A stretch of DNA of 64,000 bases from Priapulus caudatus (lineage: Eukaryota; Priapulida; Priapulimorpha; Priapulimorphida; Priapulidae), in NCBI RefSeq assembly GCF_000485595.1, contig NW_014577114.1, positions 555,706 through 619,705 of the forward strand, read 5' to 3'. Every line of letters begins with the position of its first letter. Position 1 is the first letter of the stretch. The translations under genes and the position numbers were made by a program. Below the pieces are notes generated by a model. It worked only from the letters and a program-made list of their open reading frames with translations. It did not search any database and was not told where the DNA came from. Of the stretch, positions 21,954-34,889 are shown piece by piece.

Positions 21954-24704
21954 TGGTTGACGTTAATAACTGTACGCATAGAGCAATATGAATCTTGATC
22001 AACACACCAAACATACAGGTCTCACACTACACCAAGCAGCTTCTTCTTGAAAAGCATCCAAACATTATATAAAAACTAGAGTTTTTTTTCGCAAACCATG
22101 TTCTGCTTCTATCGCAACATAAAAATTGTATTTGGCCCGGTGTCTCACGGGTTTTACCGCTCTACAGATTAATCATTATTGTGATATAGGCGACATGATT
22201 TATATGTGAATTTTCGATTAGTCTAGAAAGAACTGGCAACTTTATTTCGTGCAGGAGATTTAACAGCACTTATGACATATATCAAGGCATGAATATTCAC
22301 TTTGGCGTTATAAATGATATTAGAGAGAGCTAACGAAATAATGGGCATGATCGCAATAATTACCATATACGTTGTTTGATGTCTGGGATAATGTAGCTTT
22401 AGTATCATCAAAGTAAACACGCCGACAAAGCTCTAAAAGGAAATGTATTTTTTACATGTTTCCACGATATATATATGTACCTGCGCCATGCCTGCCCGAC
22501 GTGGCCATTTTCTTCGCAAATGTTGTTAAAATGATGTGACAACACGCAGAGATGAAAGCTTCCGTGAAGGAAATCAAAGGCAACCGCAAAAGCGGTTACT
22601 GGCTGCCGCATATTAAATGCGGAGAACGTCGAGACGCAGCAAAAGTATGAAAGAAAAAGTTATTACATCAACCTAGATAATATCATCACGTGTTTATTAC
22701 CTCACCTCATAGGCAGTCAAAAATAGCGCTGTGAGAAAGAACGCCGCACAGCCAGCAACACGCGTGGTGATTCTGTTGAGGGGGACGTCAGCTCCGTTGC
22801 TTGTATTGCCAATTTCGCCGGTGCTTCTATCCGTTTCGGTTACTTTCGTTCACTCCAACATAAGATTGCATCCGTCTCGCTGTGAAGCCCGTAATTGCTT
22901 TATTGATACCGAAGATGCAGTTGATAACTGACAGAGAGCAACTTCCAGCCAGCATAACTTGACACAGGATGCTCACGTCGAGTTTGACGATACGAGTACA
23001 TACCCGGCACGTGTCGTGCGTGTATACGGGTCGATATCTATCCGTCAGTGTTTAAGTTCGCATCGTGTACATTGAAACGTCCGTGGACAATTCGTCTGTT
23101 TGCGTCGGGTTTTTAAGGCGTGATTTCGACTTTTGTCGCGATTGAAATCATCGATACTGTCTGCTAGTGCTACTATATAAGAACACATGGTCGCAGCAAA
23201 TTTCGCACGGCAAACTGCAAACATGCATGCTCTGAGTGTCCGCGCAAAATAATCCGTTCGACATGAAATGCTTGCCTCGAACGACTAAAGCACGGATGGG
23301 AATCTGCTTTTGAGCCACTGCAAATTCACTCTGTTCACACGGTTTCTTGCATTCAGCTGACGTTCGCTACGCATCGCTGCCGTTCACAAATAGGTGAACG
23401 TCCATCACGCTTGACCAGATTTCAAGGTGCCTAATATTGTCGTTGTCAGTTGTGTGCTTCTTGGACTGGTGGTGGTCATGAAACCTCCGTAAACAGGATA
23501 GAGTACAGCGCAACCAGTTATTTGTCAACGTGCTGTGCTATTTTAAACGGTGCGTGTGCAATATTATAGTCACTGCAGAGATACTAATGATATAGACGCT
23601 TGATTTCCGGAACTGTGCGGATGGTCTGTTTCGTGACGGAATCAACCCCAGCGTAAAACGACACATGCACAACTGAAATCTTAAATTTGTTGTTCTACTT
23701 CGATGTAGCCGCTCTTACAAGATTTCCAAATGTTTTGTTAATCGTTCACAAAAGGCTTCGTTCACAAAAAATTCAGGTATTATACAGCTTCGAATTACAC
23801 TTTTGTCTTTGCCGAACAGAAACGCAATATTTTACCATTCGAATTCATTTTCAGCCAACAGTTCCATTCACATAATCCACAAAATCATATATAATATCTT
23901 ATAATCTAAGCAGCTGATTTCCATACTATGATCGCTAACTAACGCGAGCGTTGGCTCGCCATGCGTGTTTAGTCGGTGGGATCTATGTGTTGTTGTATGG
24001 TTATCTCAGGTTGCTATGACGTAATATCCTTTTACGCGAATTTGATGCCAGCGCGCAGGTATAAAGAATAGCTCTATACTATATATATATATATTGCTGT
24101 GCTGATGAAAGTTCTTTTCAGTTGACAAATCCAGGTAGCTTGGGGTAGTACTGCACAATCCTGTTAATTTTAGTTCCCACGGCGATGATAACCAAAAGTT
24201 CAACATGTGCTACTATACTGCGAAAAACGTTAGGATTGACCGAAATAACCCGGGTAGTTCAGGTACTACCATCTCTCAAACGTGTTTCGCTTGTGTGTTT
24301 CCTCCCTTATCAGTGGTACAATCGAAAATACGCCGAGCATTGCTTCAGGTCATCTACATTGATCTTGCTACCATATCGTACAGACCGATTATCTTAGACT
24401 GGCAGGCACACTGGCTTTCACAAGAGACCACGTGCTGCAAGTATACATGCATAGGGGCGGTCAAGCGAACATCCATACATCTGTTACACACACAAAACAC
24501 GGAAGGCTAGCTTCACTCAGCCAGACTTCAAGGCGTATGCTATTCAGAAGTGTTCCGCACACCTTCGATGCAAAAATTAATATTGAAAGTTTTTTACCAC
24601 ATTCTTTTACCATTTGCGGCAGCGGCCATTTTAAATAAATGGCGTCGGAACTCTTTAACCCCAACCATATAGCTCCGATGCAATATTATGAAAAACCCCT
24701 ACCT

Positions 24705-24777
24705 GGGGCTCGTTGTCAGAAACAGCGTAATGTTAAGGCTAATGTTAAGGCAAATTTTGTTTCTGAAAACGGGCCCC
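24705..24777. repeat. 73-bp inverted repeat
   Basis: GGGGCTCGTTGTCAGAAAC pairs with GTTTCTGAAAACGGGCCCC (17 of 19 positions). The spacer holds two AATGTTAAGG units. It resembles a very small MITE. Confidence 0.6.
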
Positions 24778-25773
24778 TGCTTGATTGACTTGTTTTCGCC
24801 ATGCACTGATGAGACGACCGATAGTCATCTTTTCTAATTATTTAAATTAGTTAAATAATTCGTTTTAATTATGTAATTACTATATTATAAAGAGTATTTT
24901 CTATAACGTTATTTTTGCGTAAAAATGATTATTATCAGGACTAAATGCGTCTACATCTACAAACTCTTTCCTAATAAACGGTTGTTTATAGTAGAAAAAA
25001 ACAACTGCGGGTTGAGCTATTGTACGGACAAAATGTGCAAATTATAGAAACTGAACGTACGGGTTATGAGTGTTGGTTTACAAACGGCAAAATAGAAAGT
25101 TCAGTGCAAGAATTTCACCATAAGAGTGAACATAAGCATATTTTTATTGTTATAGTTTATCTATACAATATATACAAACATATAGAATATATCTACAATA
25201 TATTGTAAAGATTTGCTAGTAGTCATTGTTTTACTAGATTATGGCAGTGGTGTGCGCGAATTCTATGCATTGATGATATTATGCAGAAAGGGATTAGGTA
25301 GAGGTGACAACATTTATAATACTCTCATATGGATATAAAAACGTGAAGAGAAGCCCCCTCACGAGACGCTAATGCAGCTTAATATATCATTACTGAAGAA
25401 CATACAATTTCAATCAGGAAAAAGGTTTCGTCCGTAATAATGTAGCTCATGTTCAGGAGGATATGGTTACACATAGCGGCCTGCATTCATTTCATTTGCA
25501 ATTGACTGGGTTCCTGCATGATACGAGACTTATTCACGACCGGATTACCGGTCATTGCGATCATGGTGGCACCTCAACGGACCAGTGATGAATTAATTTA
25601 AGATGGCGGGCTTCTAGTGTGTGTTAAAACGTGTACGGCTGACGGCGTCTATACATGCGCGCGCACGCACGCGCAGATACTGATTTAATCAGTGACTGTG
25701 GGTTACCGATGTTTGGCAATGGAATCTAATAGTATTATACATGAATGCATCACGCTGAAGTATATTACTACTG

Positions 25774-25800
25774 TTGAATATATATATATATATATATATA
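25774..25800. repeat. (AT)n microsatellite
   Basis: About 13 TA units. Confidence 0.9.
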
Positions 25801-26274
25801 CTAATTATCACACACATTAGTGAATTATCAACCTAATGCTCTCCATTCGCTACAGGGGCATCTAATTCTGCTAATGTGCGGAACCAGCAATAATATCTTG
25901 CACACGGGCACTTATTTCATGCCGTAATCTCCATATGCGGTGTACAGTGTACGCTTGTGTAGTGTTTGTGCGAAAATATCATCCTGTATTTAAAAAAATT
26001 CTTTCGCGTTTACAGCAATGAACCAGCTTGTTCCACGGACGCTGATAAACATTAGCACAAGATTGTTCCGCTTGTAAACATTTTGCAGATTAAATTTTTA
26101 CCGGCTTGTTGAGCCTTGCTTGTTCGAGGTTTCGACTCAGAAATAATATCATCAAAATCGAATCAGATAAGAAATATGAATATTTATAATTTACACGAAT
26201 CAGCGATCTGTTTGCAGCATGTCAGTGTGTTTCCGATATTTAAACATTGATTATTTCCTTTCCCATATTCGCAG

Positions 26275-27432
26275 ATTCTCCGATTGACAGCCCTGAGAAA
26301 ACCGTATCTGTAATGCTGGATGGGGAAGAGTCAGACATAATTTTTAACGAGATGACGATGGACGCCTTTGGTCGCGTAAGTTTTTATTGGCGGCTCTCGC
26401 TAGTCTTTTTTTCCGTACGTGTCCGGCGATCAACGCTGGAATAGTGTTGTTACCATGGGGCTACCTCAGCGTTTATATGTGTCGTGAATTTAATCGATTT
26501 AAAACGCACATCATCGTGAACGTGTAGGTCAGCAAGTCATATGTTAAGATCGTGCGTGTTTCGTCGTAAAAGTATTGTCACGTATAGGCCTACCATCGAT
26601 AGCTTATCATGACATACATGGGTGTATTTACAGCAATTAATGAAGGACAACGTGCATATATATCACATCGTCCTTACATTATCATGTTCGCATAACTAAA
26701 TATATGCACTGGTTTTGCGTATAGGACATAACCATCGTCAGGAGGGAATCTGATGGCTACGTCATCGTATACTCTATTACTGAGCGTACGACGTTCGAGC
26801 GAGCTGTCGATGTGTTGTACACGCTGCATCAATACGATGAGATTAAATATAAGGCTGCTATTCTCGTCGGCAACAAAAGCGATCTCGCGAGAAGCAGAGT
26901 AGTTTCTCATGAAGGTAATTTTGGCGAAATCATGCAAGGGCGATAGCAGATTGTGTCCGCCTTGCATCGATTTTTCTAATGTGAAAGCTCTTCGCGTGTG
27001 ATTCATCGTTGGGCTATGTTGATCTGTCAGTCGGAAAACTCACAACATCCGTTTAACTCTTCATCTCATATTACAGATCAAACACCTAAGTGTGCCGGCA
27101 GGAGTCGTAAACCGCCGTTGCAAGATTTCCATTTTTGAGCTTATTGTTCATAAAATTGTTATTTTACAGAAGCGATTGCGGTGGCGAAGACGTACGCTTG
27201 TAAGCTGGCAGAGGTTTCCGCCGGTATCAACCACAAAGTGGACGAGCTTTTAGTAGGTGTAGTCAAGCAGGCTCGCATAAAGCGCGTGAAGTTGATTGAA
27301 GACCAGGGAGCTTTTCATCGAAAGGAGCACCATCGACATCGTTCCGGCGCTAAGATACTGCTCGATAAGATATTTCATAACAAGCATTTACCATTTTCAA
27401 CACGATCGTGTGAAAACTTGTATACAGTCTAA
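26275..27432 (+). CDS. RGK-family small GTPase (Rad/Gem/Kir/Rem type), three 3' exons; 5' part not in view
   Basis: RGK proteins are Ras-like, membrane-associated GTP-binding proteins known mainly as inhibitors of voltage-gated calcium channels. Exon A (26275-26375, acceptor TTCGCAG, donor GTAAGT) encodes DSPIDSPEKTVSVMLDGEES and following residues. Exon B (26725-26914, acceptor TATAG, donor GTAATT) encodes GYVIVYSITERTTFERA and ILVGNKSDLARSR, which carries the NKxD guanine-specificity motif. Exon C (27170-27432, acceptor TTTTACAG) encodes CKLAEVSAGINHKVDELLVG, whose SAG is the G5 motif, a basic His/Arg/Lys tail, and the C-terminal SCENLYTV. Intron phases agree: 1 before A, 0 between A and B, 1 between B and C. 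Total 184 residues plus TAA at 27430. A DTAGQ-type G3 motif is absent and the conserved-Cys C-terminus replaces a CaaX box, both RGK traits. The P-loop and N-terminus must lie upstream. No lesions seen. Confidence 0.9.
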
Positions 27433-30400
27433 ACCACAAACTCTATGAACACATCTCCTAGAAGTAGTAGTAGTACTGTAGTAGTATTTAAGACGCGTAT
27501 AGATGCCTTTGATTTTCATAAGGTAATAGCGAAAGGTACATATCTTTACATTCAAAAACGACTTCCAAACAAAAACGACAAAGGTACACCGTTTACAAGC
27601 AAATGTATATTATTTGGAGTGATAAGGGTTGTAACGAGCATGCTACGTGCATTAGATTTAACACACCAACATCTCTACGTATGAATAAGCTTTCACTCAG
27701 CATCCACTGAATCGGAAGAAAGTGGAATCGGGGTTTCGTACATATAAATCCCTCGTTGATGAGTGAACTTTACTATTAATGCGATAGAAGCTTCGAGGGG
27801 GAGCGTGTATATACGTACAGTAATGCGACCAGTCGGATTAAATGGACTATAAGTGGTTTTCCATAAGTTCCACCGAGTGAGGGGATATATCGTGATAACA
27901 GGTGATTCGCAATTTTGTTTCGGTGTCATAGAACACACTTAGGGTAAGATCCGAGTTGGGGTTACAGTTAAGCTTAGCTCATGCACACAGACCTTGATAT
28001 TCCATGAATCGATTGAATTTAGCTGAATTGATTGAAACAGCTGTGAGAAAGCATTGCATTGCCTGAACTCGGTGTTCAACTCGCATGCGCGAAGTATTGC
28101 GGGTGCCGGATCATCCAACGGGCCATGCGTTTCTATTTGTGTTCTGCTACTTACAAGGGCGAGTGAAGCAAACTGTAGAAATAGTGAAACAATGTATTTA
28201 AATATTTCCTCTGACGGCCCGTGTTACGAATAATTATAACGTAGTCGACTCACGGCAAAACGGCAAATGTAAAGGTTTCCAGTAAGTTTCCTTGAACGAC
28301 AGAGTAATATGACGTTAAAGGCTTTATAGTGCACCGTGCTTGCGACGAAGACCAGATGATTTCATAACAACATTCGATTTTTAAGTTAAAAGTAAAGATT
28401 TCCGATATAAAATTCCGATGTTTAAAGTAATTGACTCCATGGCATATATGACTTCGTAAAGAACAACTAGTGTTTCTGTAACCAACCACTGCAGGGAAAT
28501 AATAACGCGCTTAATATAATAACATGGATTTAATAACCAAATATAGTAAGATTCTATATATAAAACTTTTCGTAAATGTTTCAAACATTTTGATGTAAAT
28601 TGTGCCTTCTACCAAAACTATATCAATACTAGTAGTAATATATTTTTGCTTTTACATATCTATAGTTTACACGCAATGTATACACCTTTCTGTGTGGCCT
28701 TCTATCCTTTGGAGAATGAACCAGCAAGTCTTTCTTTGTTACGTTTTCTAAGCTAGTCAACACATTAACTTTTAACATAGTACGAATCATTGTTATTGCT
28801 AATTCCAAGGCAAGGTCAGGCGAGTGCGCCATAATGCTTAATTTGTATGATAAATTTTGATTGAAATATTTCCTATGATGAACGAGAAACTTTTAATGAT
28901 GATATTTTACCATAATGCGAATGCGGCTTCCTTGATGAATTCTTACAGTTCTAATGTATATTTGTGGCTACAGATATGTGTTTGTTGCATGTGGAGGTTT
29001 AAGTCGTGTTGTTTGCTAGCATGTGTGAGGATCCTACGTCTCCGCGTGCATTTTACGAGATAAGAGATACATATCATGACAATTACTAATTGTAACTTAT
29101 AAATGTAACGTCTAATTAATGCGTTCTACGTATTTTACTTGTACAAGGTCATTTCTTTGTTTGTTTTCTCTAACACTTTAGGATATTTTAAATTTATAAT
29201 TCAACGTTGTGTTGTGCTTGGAATGAATAATTTCATTTCTAATATTATGCGATTTCAAAATTAACTGTATTTTAATTGCCTACTACATTCTCATTATGTT
29301 ATGGTCAGTACTGTAAACATTGTGTTTCTGTATTAAAGTTGTCGTTGTATTCTGTCATTTGTTCGTCGTGTATCCGTTATTTATGTATTATCACTATAAC
29401 ATTATTACATAATTGTAAAATAATTGGGAAATATGTCGTATATGTATGCCGAAGCTGTATCAACCTTTAAACCAGACTCTGATAGCAATTTCTAAACAGC
29501 TGCAGGGTTTGTAATCATAATTTTAAACGCCGTTTACGATACTGATGTCTTCTTTTCATTCATATTAAACGCGCTTTTATCATAAAGGTGCATTAAAACA
29601 TCATTTCATAAAATTATTGTACATGTACATTATTTATTTTTGTTAGTCACAATGTACCTATTGTTTTATATTTCACATGTGTAACAACACGTGAATCCGA
29701 GTGTAACACAGTCTGTGAAATGCCACGTGCTAATGCAATAACATCCAGCATTGAACAGCGCATCATGATTTAGCCAGCAAGAAAACAAATCACTGCAAAA
29801 CACGTTAGCAGAAAGCTCGTCACAGAAAAATGCTCGTGAGGAGGGAGGATTTTGCTAGTACGAGATCTACGGCAATAGGAAGATCGCACAATTTGTTGCA
29901 ACAATTGGTGCAACAAGATGCACACATACAAACATATAACATACGTACGTACATATTACATACGCTAAGATTATGTAAACGTATATTGAAGATAGTAGAA
30001 TATGAACATTAATTGCTGTTATATTGCTACCAAAAATACCTCATAGTAATTGTTGCACTGACTGCATTTAACGTGCCATAAAATATGAACCAAAATTGCC
30101 CGCTGAGAGATGCTACCACGTAGCATAATCGCTGCTACTCACCATCGAAGGCAGTCACGGTTTGGGTGAACTGCATTTTAACGTCGTTCATTTGGCGGGG
30201 CAACCGTTTTGGTGAACCGCATTTTAACATAAAGCTTGCGTACATTTTAGTGTATTGATCCGGATACTGATTATATATAGGAAAAACGACTACGGAGTTA
30301 TTGAACGAGTTGGTAACGCGTTAGTTCATGTTTCTTGAGTTGTGCATAATAAATCATAGGTGGGCCAGTGCTACTATGTGGAATTCTCCCTGTTCTATTT

Positions 30401-30904
30401 TGCCATGCCATACTTATATTCTTATAGTACTAACTATTAATTGCTCCACATTTTAAACATACTAAAACAGTTAGTGTCTGATTTCTCTGGTAATAATTGT
30501 ATAATATGATTCGTATATAGAAGTCATTTGACACCGGTTAATACTCCGAGGCCCATTATATGATTAATTGCCTTGCGCATGGACGTACATGTGAAATTAT
30601 AATACCATAATATAGCATTTAGGTGCCCTCTGGCATTCTCTGTCTGCAGTAGATGGAAATTCCCGGCGGACAAAAAGTATTAACCGTGCATTCGCGGGAG
30701 CAATATAATTATGCTGAGAGCTAACCGGTAACTAGTATAGTCGGTAGTGTTGAGGCCCAAACTCTGTTCCTTTCTGGTAAAAGGGAAAATGACAAAATTG
30801 CAAAAAAGAACACGAAAAACTACGGAAGGGAGAAATTCAATATCTTGGGAGAGGATCAGAAGCAATCAGTGGAGGATACCGACGGGTAGTAGAGGTGGCT
30901 GTAC
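27433..30904. other. 3' flank of the GTPase gene, no further gene seen
   Basis: It probably contains the GTPase 3' UTR. ATTAAA occurs near 27836 and near 29333, but no site is convincing. Nothing else recognised. Confidence 0.4.
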
Positions 30905-31024
30905 ACACACACGCACACACGCACACACGCACACTCACACACACACACACACACACACGCACACCCCACACACACAAAAACACACACACGCACTACAAAC
31001 ACGCACGCAGGCACGGACGCACGC
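30905..31024. repeat. (CA)n / CACG microsatellite
   Basis: CA runs with CG and CC interruptions, ending in CGCA units. Confidence 0.95.
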
Positions 31025-31029
31025 ACGCG

Positions 31030-31900
31030 TTAATATAAAACAATAGCCACTTCAATATCACCGTAAAATCACACCAGGCGTTGCATGTAGCCGCATAGTA
31101 AGTATAATTATCCAGCACCTATGGTTAATTATAAAACAATAGCCACGTCACTATAACGCTAGCATCACACCAGCAGCAGTGCTGTGTAGTACGTACTACG
31201 TACTGTATAGTGCTGTACATAGTAGTAGTACAGTAGCAATAGGAGCTGTAATTAATAGCAAAACAACATCCGCGTCAATATAAAGCTGGGTTTACACTAT
31301 GGAAAAATCGACGAGATGATCAGTTTTTCAGCATTCTATCAACCTCTCTATCAGGTATTCAAAGATGTTACGTTATCGACCGCGAGTCGGCAAAACTTTC
31401 AACATAAAATTTTGACGCGTACTGTCTGCGCGGGGCGACGTGGAAACGCATTTTTGAGCGTATCAATTCGCGACAGCGTGTTCTCCCCTGGGTAGAGGGA
31501 CACACCCCCTGATTGCTGTTCTCTGAGTGGCCGCATGGCAAAAACATAATCAATTCGCTGATATAAATAGTTGCGAAAATAGAACATGTTCTTATCTTGC
31601 AACCTGTCGATATTAACCAGTTGCGCGCGAGACTTTTACGTTTACACTGCCAATTTTCGGTCGATTAATTGAAAATACATCACATTTGTTAATTATTAAT
31701 TTGTAAATTTTCAAGCAAAAAGTTGATAGTGTAAGCCCAGCCTAATCCTAACAACGCAACTCTCGTAGCTGCCGCGTAGTAACCAACGCCTGGGTTTAAG
31801 TAACAAAACAATAGCCGAATCACTATAAAACTGAATCTAATCTCCACAAACTATCACTACTAATCTCCACAAGCGCAATATCCGCGTTACAGCAACCGAA
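31030..31900. repeat. Degenerate ~100-bp repeat family, four copies
   Basis: Copies begin near 31030, 31125, 31249 and 31797 with variants of TTAATTATAAAACAATAGCC, followed by (A/C)TC(A/C)(C/A)TATA-like sequence. The third copy is interrupted by the MITE at 31286-31741. Confidence 0.7.
31286..31741. mobile_element. MITE, GCTGGGTTTACACTAT family, 456 bp
   Basis: Ends GCTGGGTTTACACTAT (31286-31301) and ATAGTGTAAGCCCAGC (31726-31741) are inverted with one mismatch. The interior shares GAAAATAGA-CATGTTCT and ATTAACCAGTT with the smaller element at 34693-34889. Non-coding. The target duplication could not be fixed. Confidence 0.85.
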
Positions 31901-34186
31901 CCACAAGTCGCTGCATGTACCTATCTGCAACGTGTTCCGTAGACTTCAACGGTCTCAGCGGCGAGTCACCTCGAAGAACGTCTCAGATAGTTGTAGTGTT
32001 GACATCCTGCTAATTTATCGAATAATATAAATGTACGCAACACTAATTTTTTATACATAACATTTTCTACGCCTACCAAACAGTCGGTGAAAAATACATG
32101 CAAAATTCTATTAATAAAGAAGACGCAACCTCTAGTTCAAGAAGTGCTACAGTGCAATACATAGAGTATACTGCAAGTTTATATACTGCATACTGCATTA
32201 GAAGCAGGAACAAGGAAGAAGTTGATATACTGTAGACGCGTGTTTGCGCTACGATGTGAAATTCTGTAATAGACTACAGAGAGAGATAAGAGAAGACAAG
32301 AAGTAACGTTCACTAGTGCTTTATATCTATATCTCTAATACAATACATAGAGTCTCAGTGCGCTAACAAATAGAAAAGCATTACAGTGCATAGTAACCGT
32401 ATCACGCAACTTACACCTTTCTCAAACTACGTCTCGACAGAAGAAGCCCCGAGCAGTCGACCGCTTCCTCTTTTATACGGCGCGCTCCAGTCCCGCGATC
32501 ACGTTTCTTCCCCTACGTCACAGATCTCCTTTAGCTCCCAACTCTGACCAACCGGCCCTCCCGAATACGGCAGAGTGCGGATTGCTACCGCTATCTCCCG
32601 CTACCTAATATGGTTGCGGGATGCGTGGTGCGCACTTGGCGCAACGCCACGGCCAATTCGGACCATGGTGTCAACACGGCCATCTATCGGTCAGCACCGT
32701 TATCCATAGGTCAGCCCGTGTGCGGCCGCCTGTCACACTCCGGAGATTCATGACTGCGATTCCCAGCCTAGCTGGCGCCATCTCGAGTCGCTCTCTTTGA
32801 TCTCCGTGCCGACCGCTGACTCGCCCGCTCCTGTGTCATGCATCACCCCAACACCATTCTCGCATCCGTCATCACCTTCCCTGGCGTGTGGCCTTTGCCC
32901 GCTTACAATACCATATACTGCATTAGAGGCAAGAAGAAGAAAGAATCACGTCGGAAACTCTGTATTTATACCCGGATCTCATATCGTGCTAAATTGACGG
33001 GTTCAGTTTATTGTCCCATGTATTTAGCTTAGTTTATTAATCCATGTAGCGTGTTTGATTATTGTACAATAAGTACAAGAGTGTTTGCCAGCGTATTAAC
33101 TTTGCGATTTCTATTGTGCGCTCTTCAGATACCAATTAGATGCTCAATACTTAATACGCAGTAATTTCAAATACTAATGAGAGTTTTCATGTATTATTTT
33201 GATGTATTGCTAATACCAATGATAAAAAGGACACGTGACAAAACACTCACCATTTGCGTTTTTAAAAGGCGAGACGATGCTTGCACAGCCAGAGAGGTAT
33301 ATTCATTATAACTGGACGCATTTTCATAACAATTAATGTTGTATATGCAGAAGCTTTGATTACATAGAATCATAGAATGTTTGGAACTGTTTTTGTCAGA
33401 ATATTATTTACCCCCTTCATATTTTGTTGCTCTGTTACGACTCTATTCTCAGAATTAAATAAATATATGTGTCCGAATTTGCTCTACAAGTTGTCCCTAC
33501 GCGTTTTTTCCCCGATCAACGCCGGTTACCCACGCTACTACCACGTACAGTGCTGGGCTGCGGCATTGAATCGTGCTGGAACCATTCACTGAAGCGCTGT
33601 CACTGTTGAAATAAGATATGGTCGCCTATTTGTGTTGTCGGTTCGTTTGCGTTCGGTAAATTGCCCAATCTGGTCAAATTATGGTGATTCGATTTTGATT
33701 CGAGAGTGGCATGGAGCGAAGGGCTACACGAGTAGCTAAGAGGGACAACGCCATTTACTACTGTTCGCGATTTTTTTTTCGAGAAAATTCGAAAACCCTG
33801 CCACTGCTACAAACCATATAATATCAGGAGATAATATGGACATGCTAAATCACTACTCTATTGTGTAAACAATAACTCCTTCTCGACATTATTATTATTA
33901 TTATCAATATTATTATTATTATAATAAAAAATAACACACTCCAATTGCGCGCCTTGCATCAAAACACACCCATTGCGACATGTATGTAACATGAGCCGTT
34001 GTGATATATGACTACATCATAATCAGGAGCGAAACTGATAGCGATCATGATAGCAAAACTGATGATGGAATTTGTGTGTACAGATTAACGTCGCAGACAA
34101 CACCGTTTTGCACTTCCGCACACAATAACTAGCTGTTTCACCTAATTCAGAGTAATAACCACGTGAAACACGAGCGCTACTGCTGT
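31901..34186. other. Intergenic stretch containing a GC-rich island
   Basis: AT-rich except for the island listed separately. No gene recognised. Confidence 0.5.
32440..32912. other. GC- and CpG-rich island flanked by short direct repeats
   Basis: It stands out from AT-rich surroundings and has many CpG (GGCGCGC, GCGGCCGCC), with TTTATACGGCG near its left edge. Related sequence of about 30 bases (ACTGCATTAGARGCARGAA) flanks it near 32190 and 32920. It might be a CpG-island promoter or a relic of an LTR-like or other inserted element. No coding frame is convincing. Confidence 0.35.
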
Positions 34187-34500
34187 CTGTAGTTCTATAG
34201 CTGACGACTCCTGTCTGTAGTTCTATAGCTGACGACTCCTGTCTGTAGTTCTATAGCTGACGACTCCTGTCTGTAGTTCTATAGCTGACGACTTCTGCCT
34301 GTAGTTCTATAGCTGACGACTCCTGCCTGTAGTTGTATAGCTGACGACTCCTGCCTTTAGTTCTATAGCTGACGACTCCTGCCTGTAGTTGTATAGCTGA
34401 CGACTCCTGCCTTTAGTTCTATAGCTGACGACTCCTGCCTGTAGTTCTATACCTGACGACTCCGGCCTTGTAGTTCTATAGCTGACGACTCATGTCTATG
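34187..34500. repeat. 28-bp minisatellite, about 11 copies
   Basis: Unit TGTCTGTAGTTCTATAGCTG followed by ACGACTCC. The left copies are nearly identical (TGTCTGTAG); later ones share CCTGCCTGTAG or CCTTTAG variants, and the last few decay towards 34560. Confidence 0.95.
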
Positions 34501-34692
34501 GCTCTATAGCTGACGGCACGCAGCTATAGCTCTACTACGGACGACTCACGTTTCTAGCTCTATGGCAAGGGAATAACATCTGCAACTCTAGAAAAGGTCA
34601 AGGCCGACAGCGACGACGACAAACCGTAACGTTCAGCGTCAAGGTCGCAGCGAATGATGTCAAGTGGAAAGTCGCACTCCCCACGTAATGAT

Positions 34693-34889
34693 GCTGGGTT
34701 TACACTACCGACTTTATGCTGTCAAATTGGCGAATTGGACCAATTTCGCAATTCGGCAACAGAGATCTAGAGCTGGCGAAAATAGAGCATGTTCTAATCT
34801 CCCAACTAATTGCTATTAACCAGTTTCTCGCGCAACCTTTACGTGTACACTGCCGATAAGTAGGCTACTGTCGGTAGTGTAAACCCAGC
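34693..34889. mobile_element. MITE, GCTGGGTTTACACTA family, 197 bp
   Basis: A perfect 20-bp terminal inverted repeat: GCTGGGTTTACACTACCGAC at 34693-34712 and its exact complement at 34870-34889. It shares its ends and the block around GAAAATAGAGCATGTTCTAA with the copy at 31286-31741. Confidence 0.92.

Larger units (their letters stand above)
21954..26274. other. Unannotated; possibly intron upstream of the GTPase exons
   Basis: No P-loop (GxxGxGKS/T) exon found on the plus strand by eye, so this may all be intron. It includes a 55-base near-copy of the inverted-repeat spacer (23120-23174) and the two short repeats listed separately. Confidence 0.4.

Noticed and set aside
22731-22931. Candidate P-loop exon for the GTPase (RVVILLRGTSAP)
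   Set aside because: It lacks GxxxxGK(S/T) and a matching donor, so it is not the missing G1 exon.
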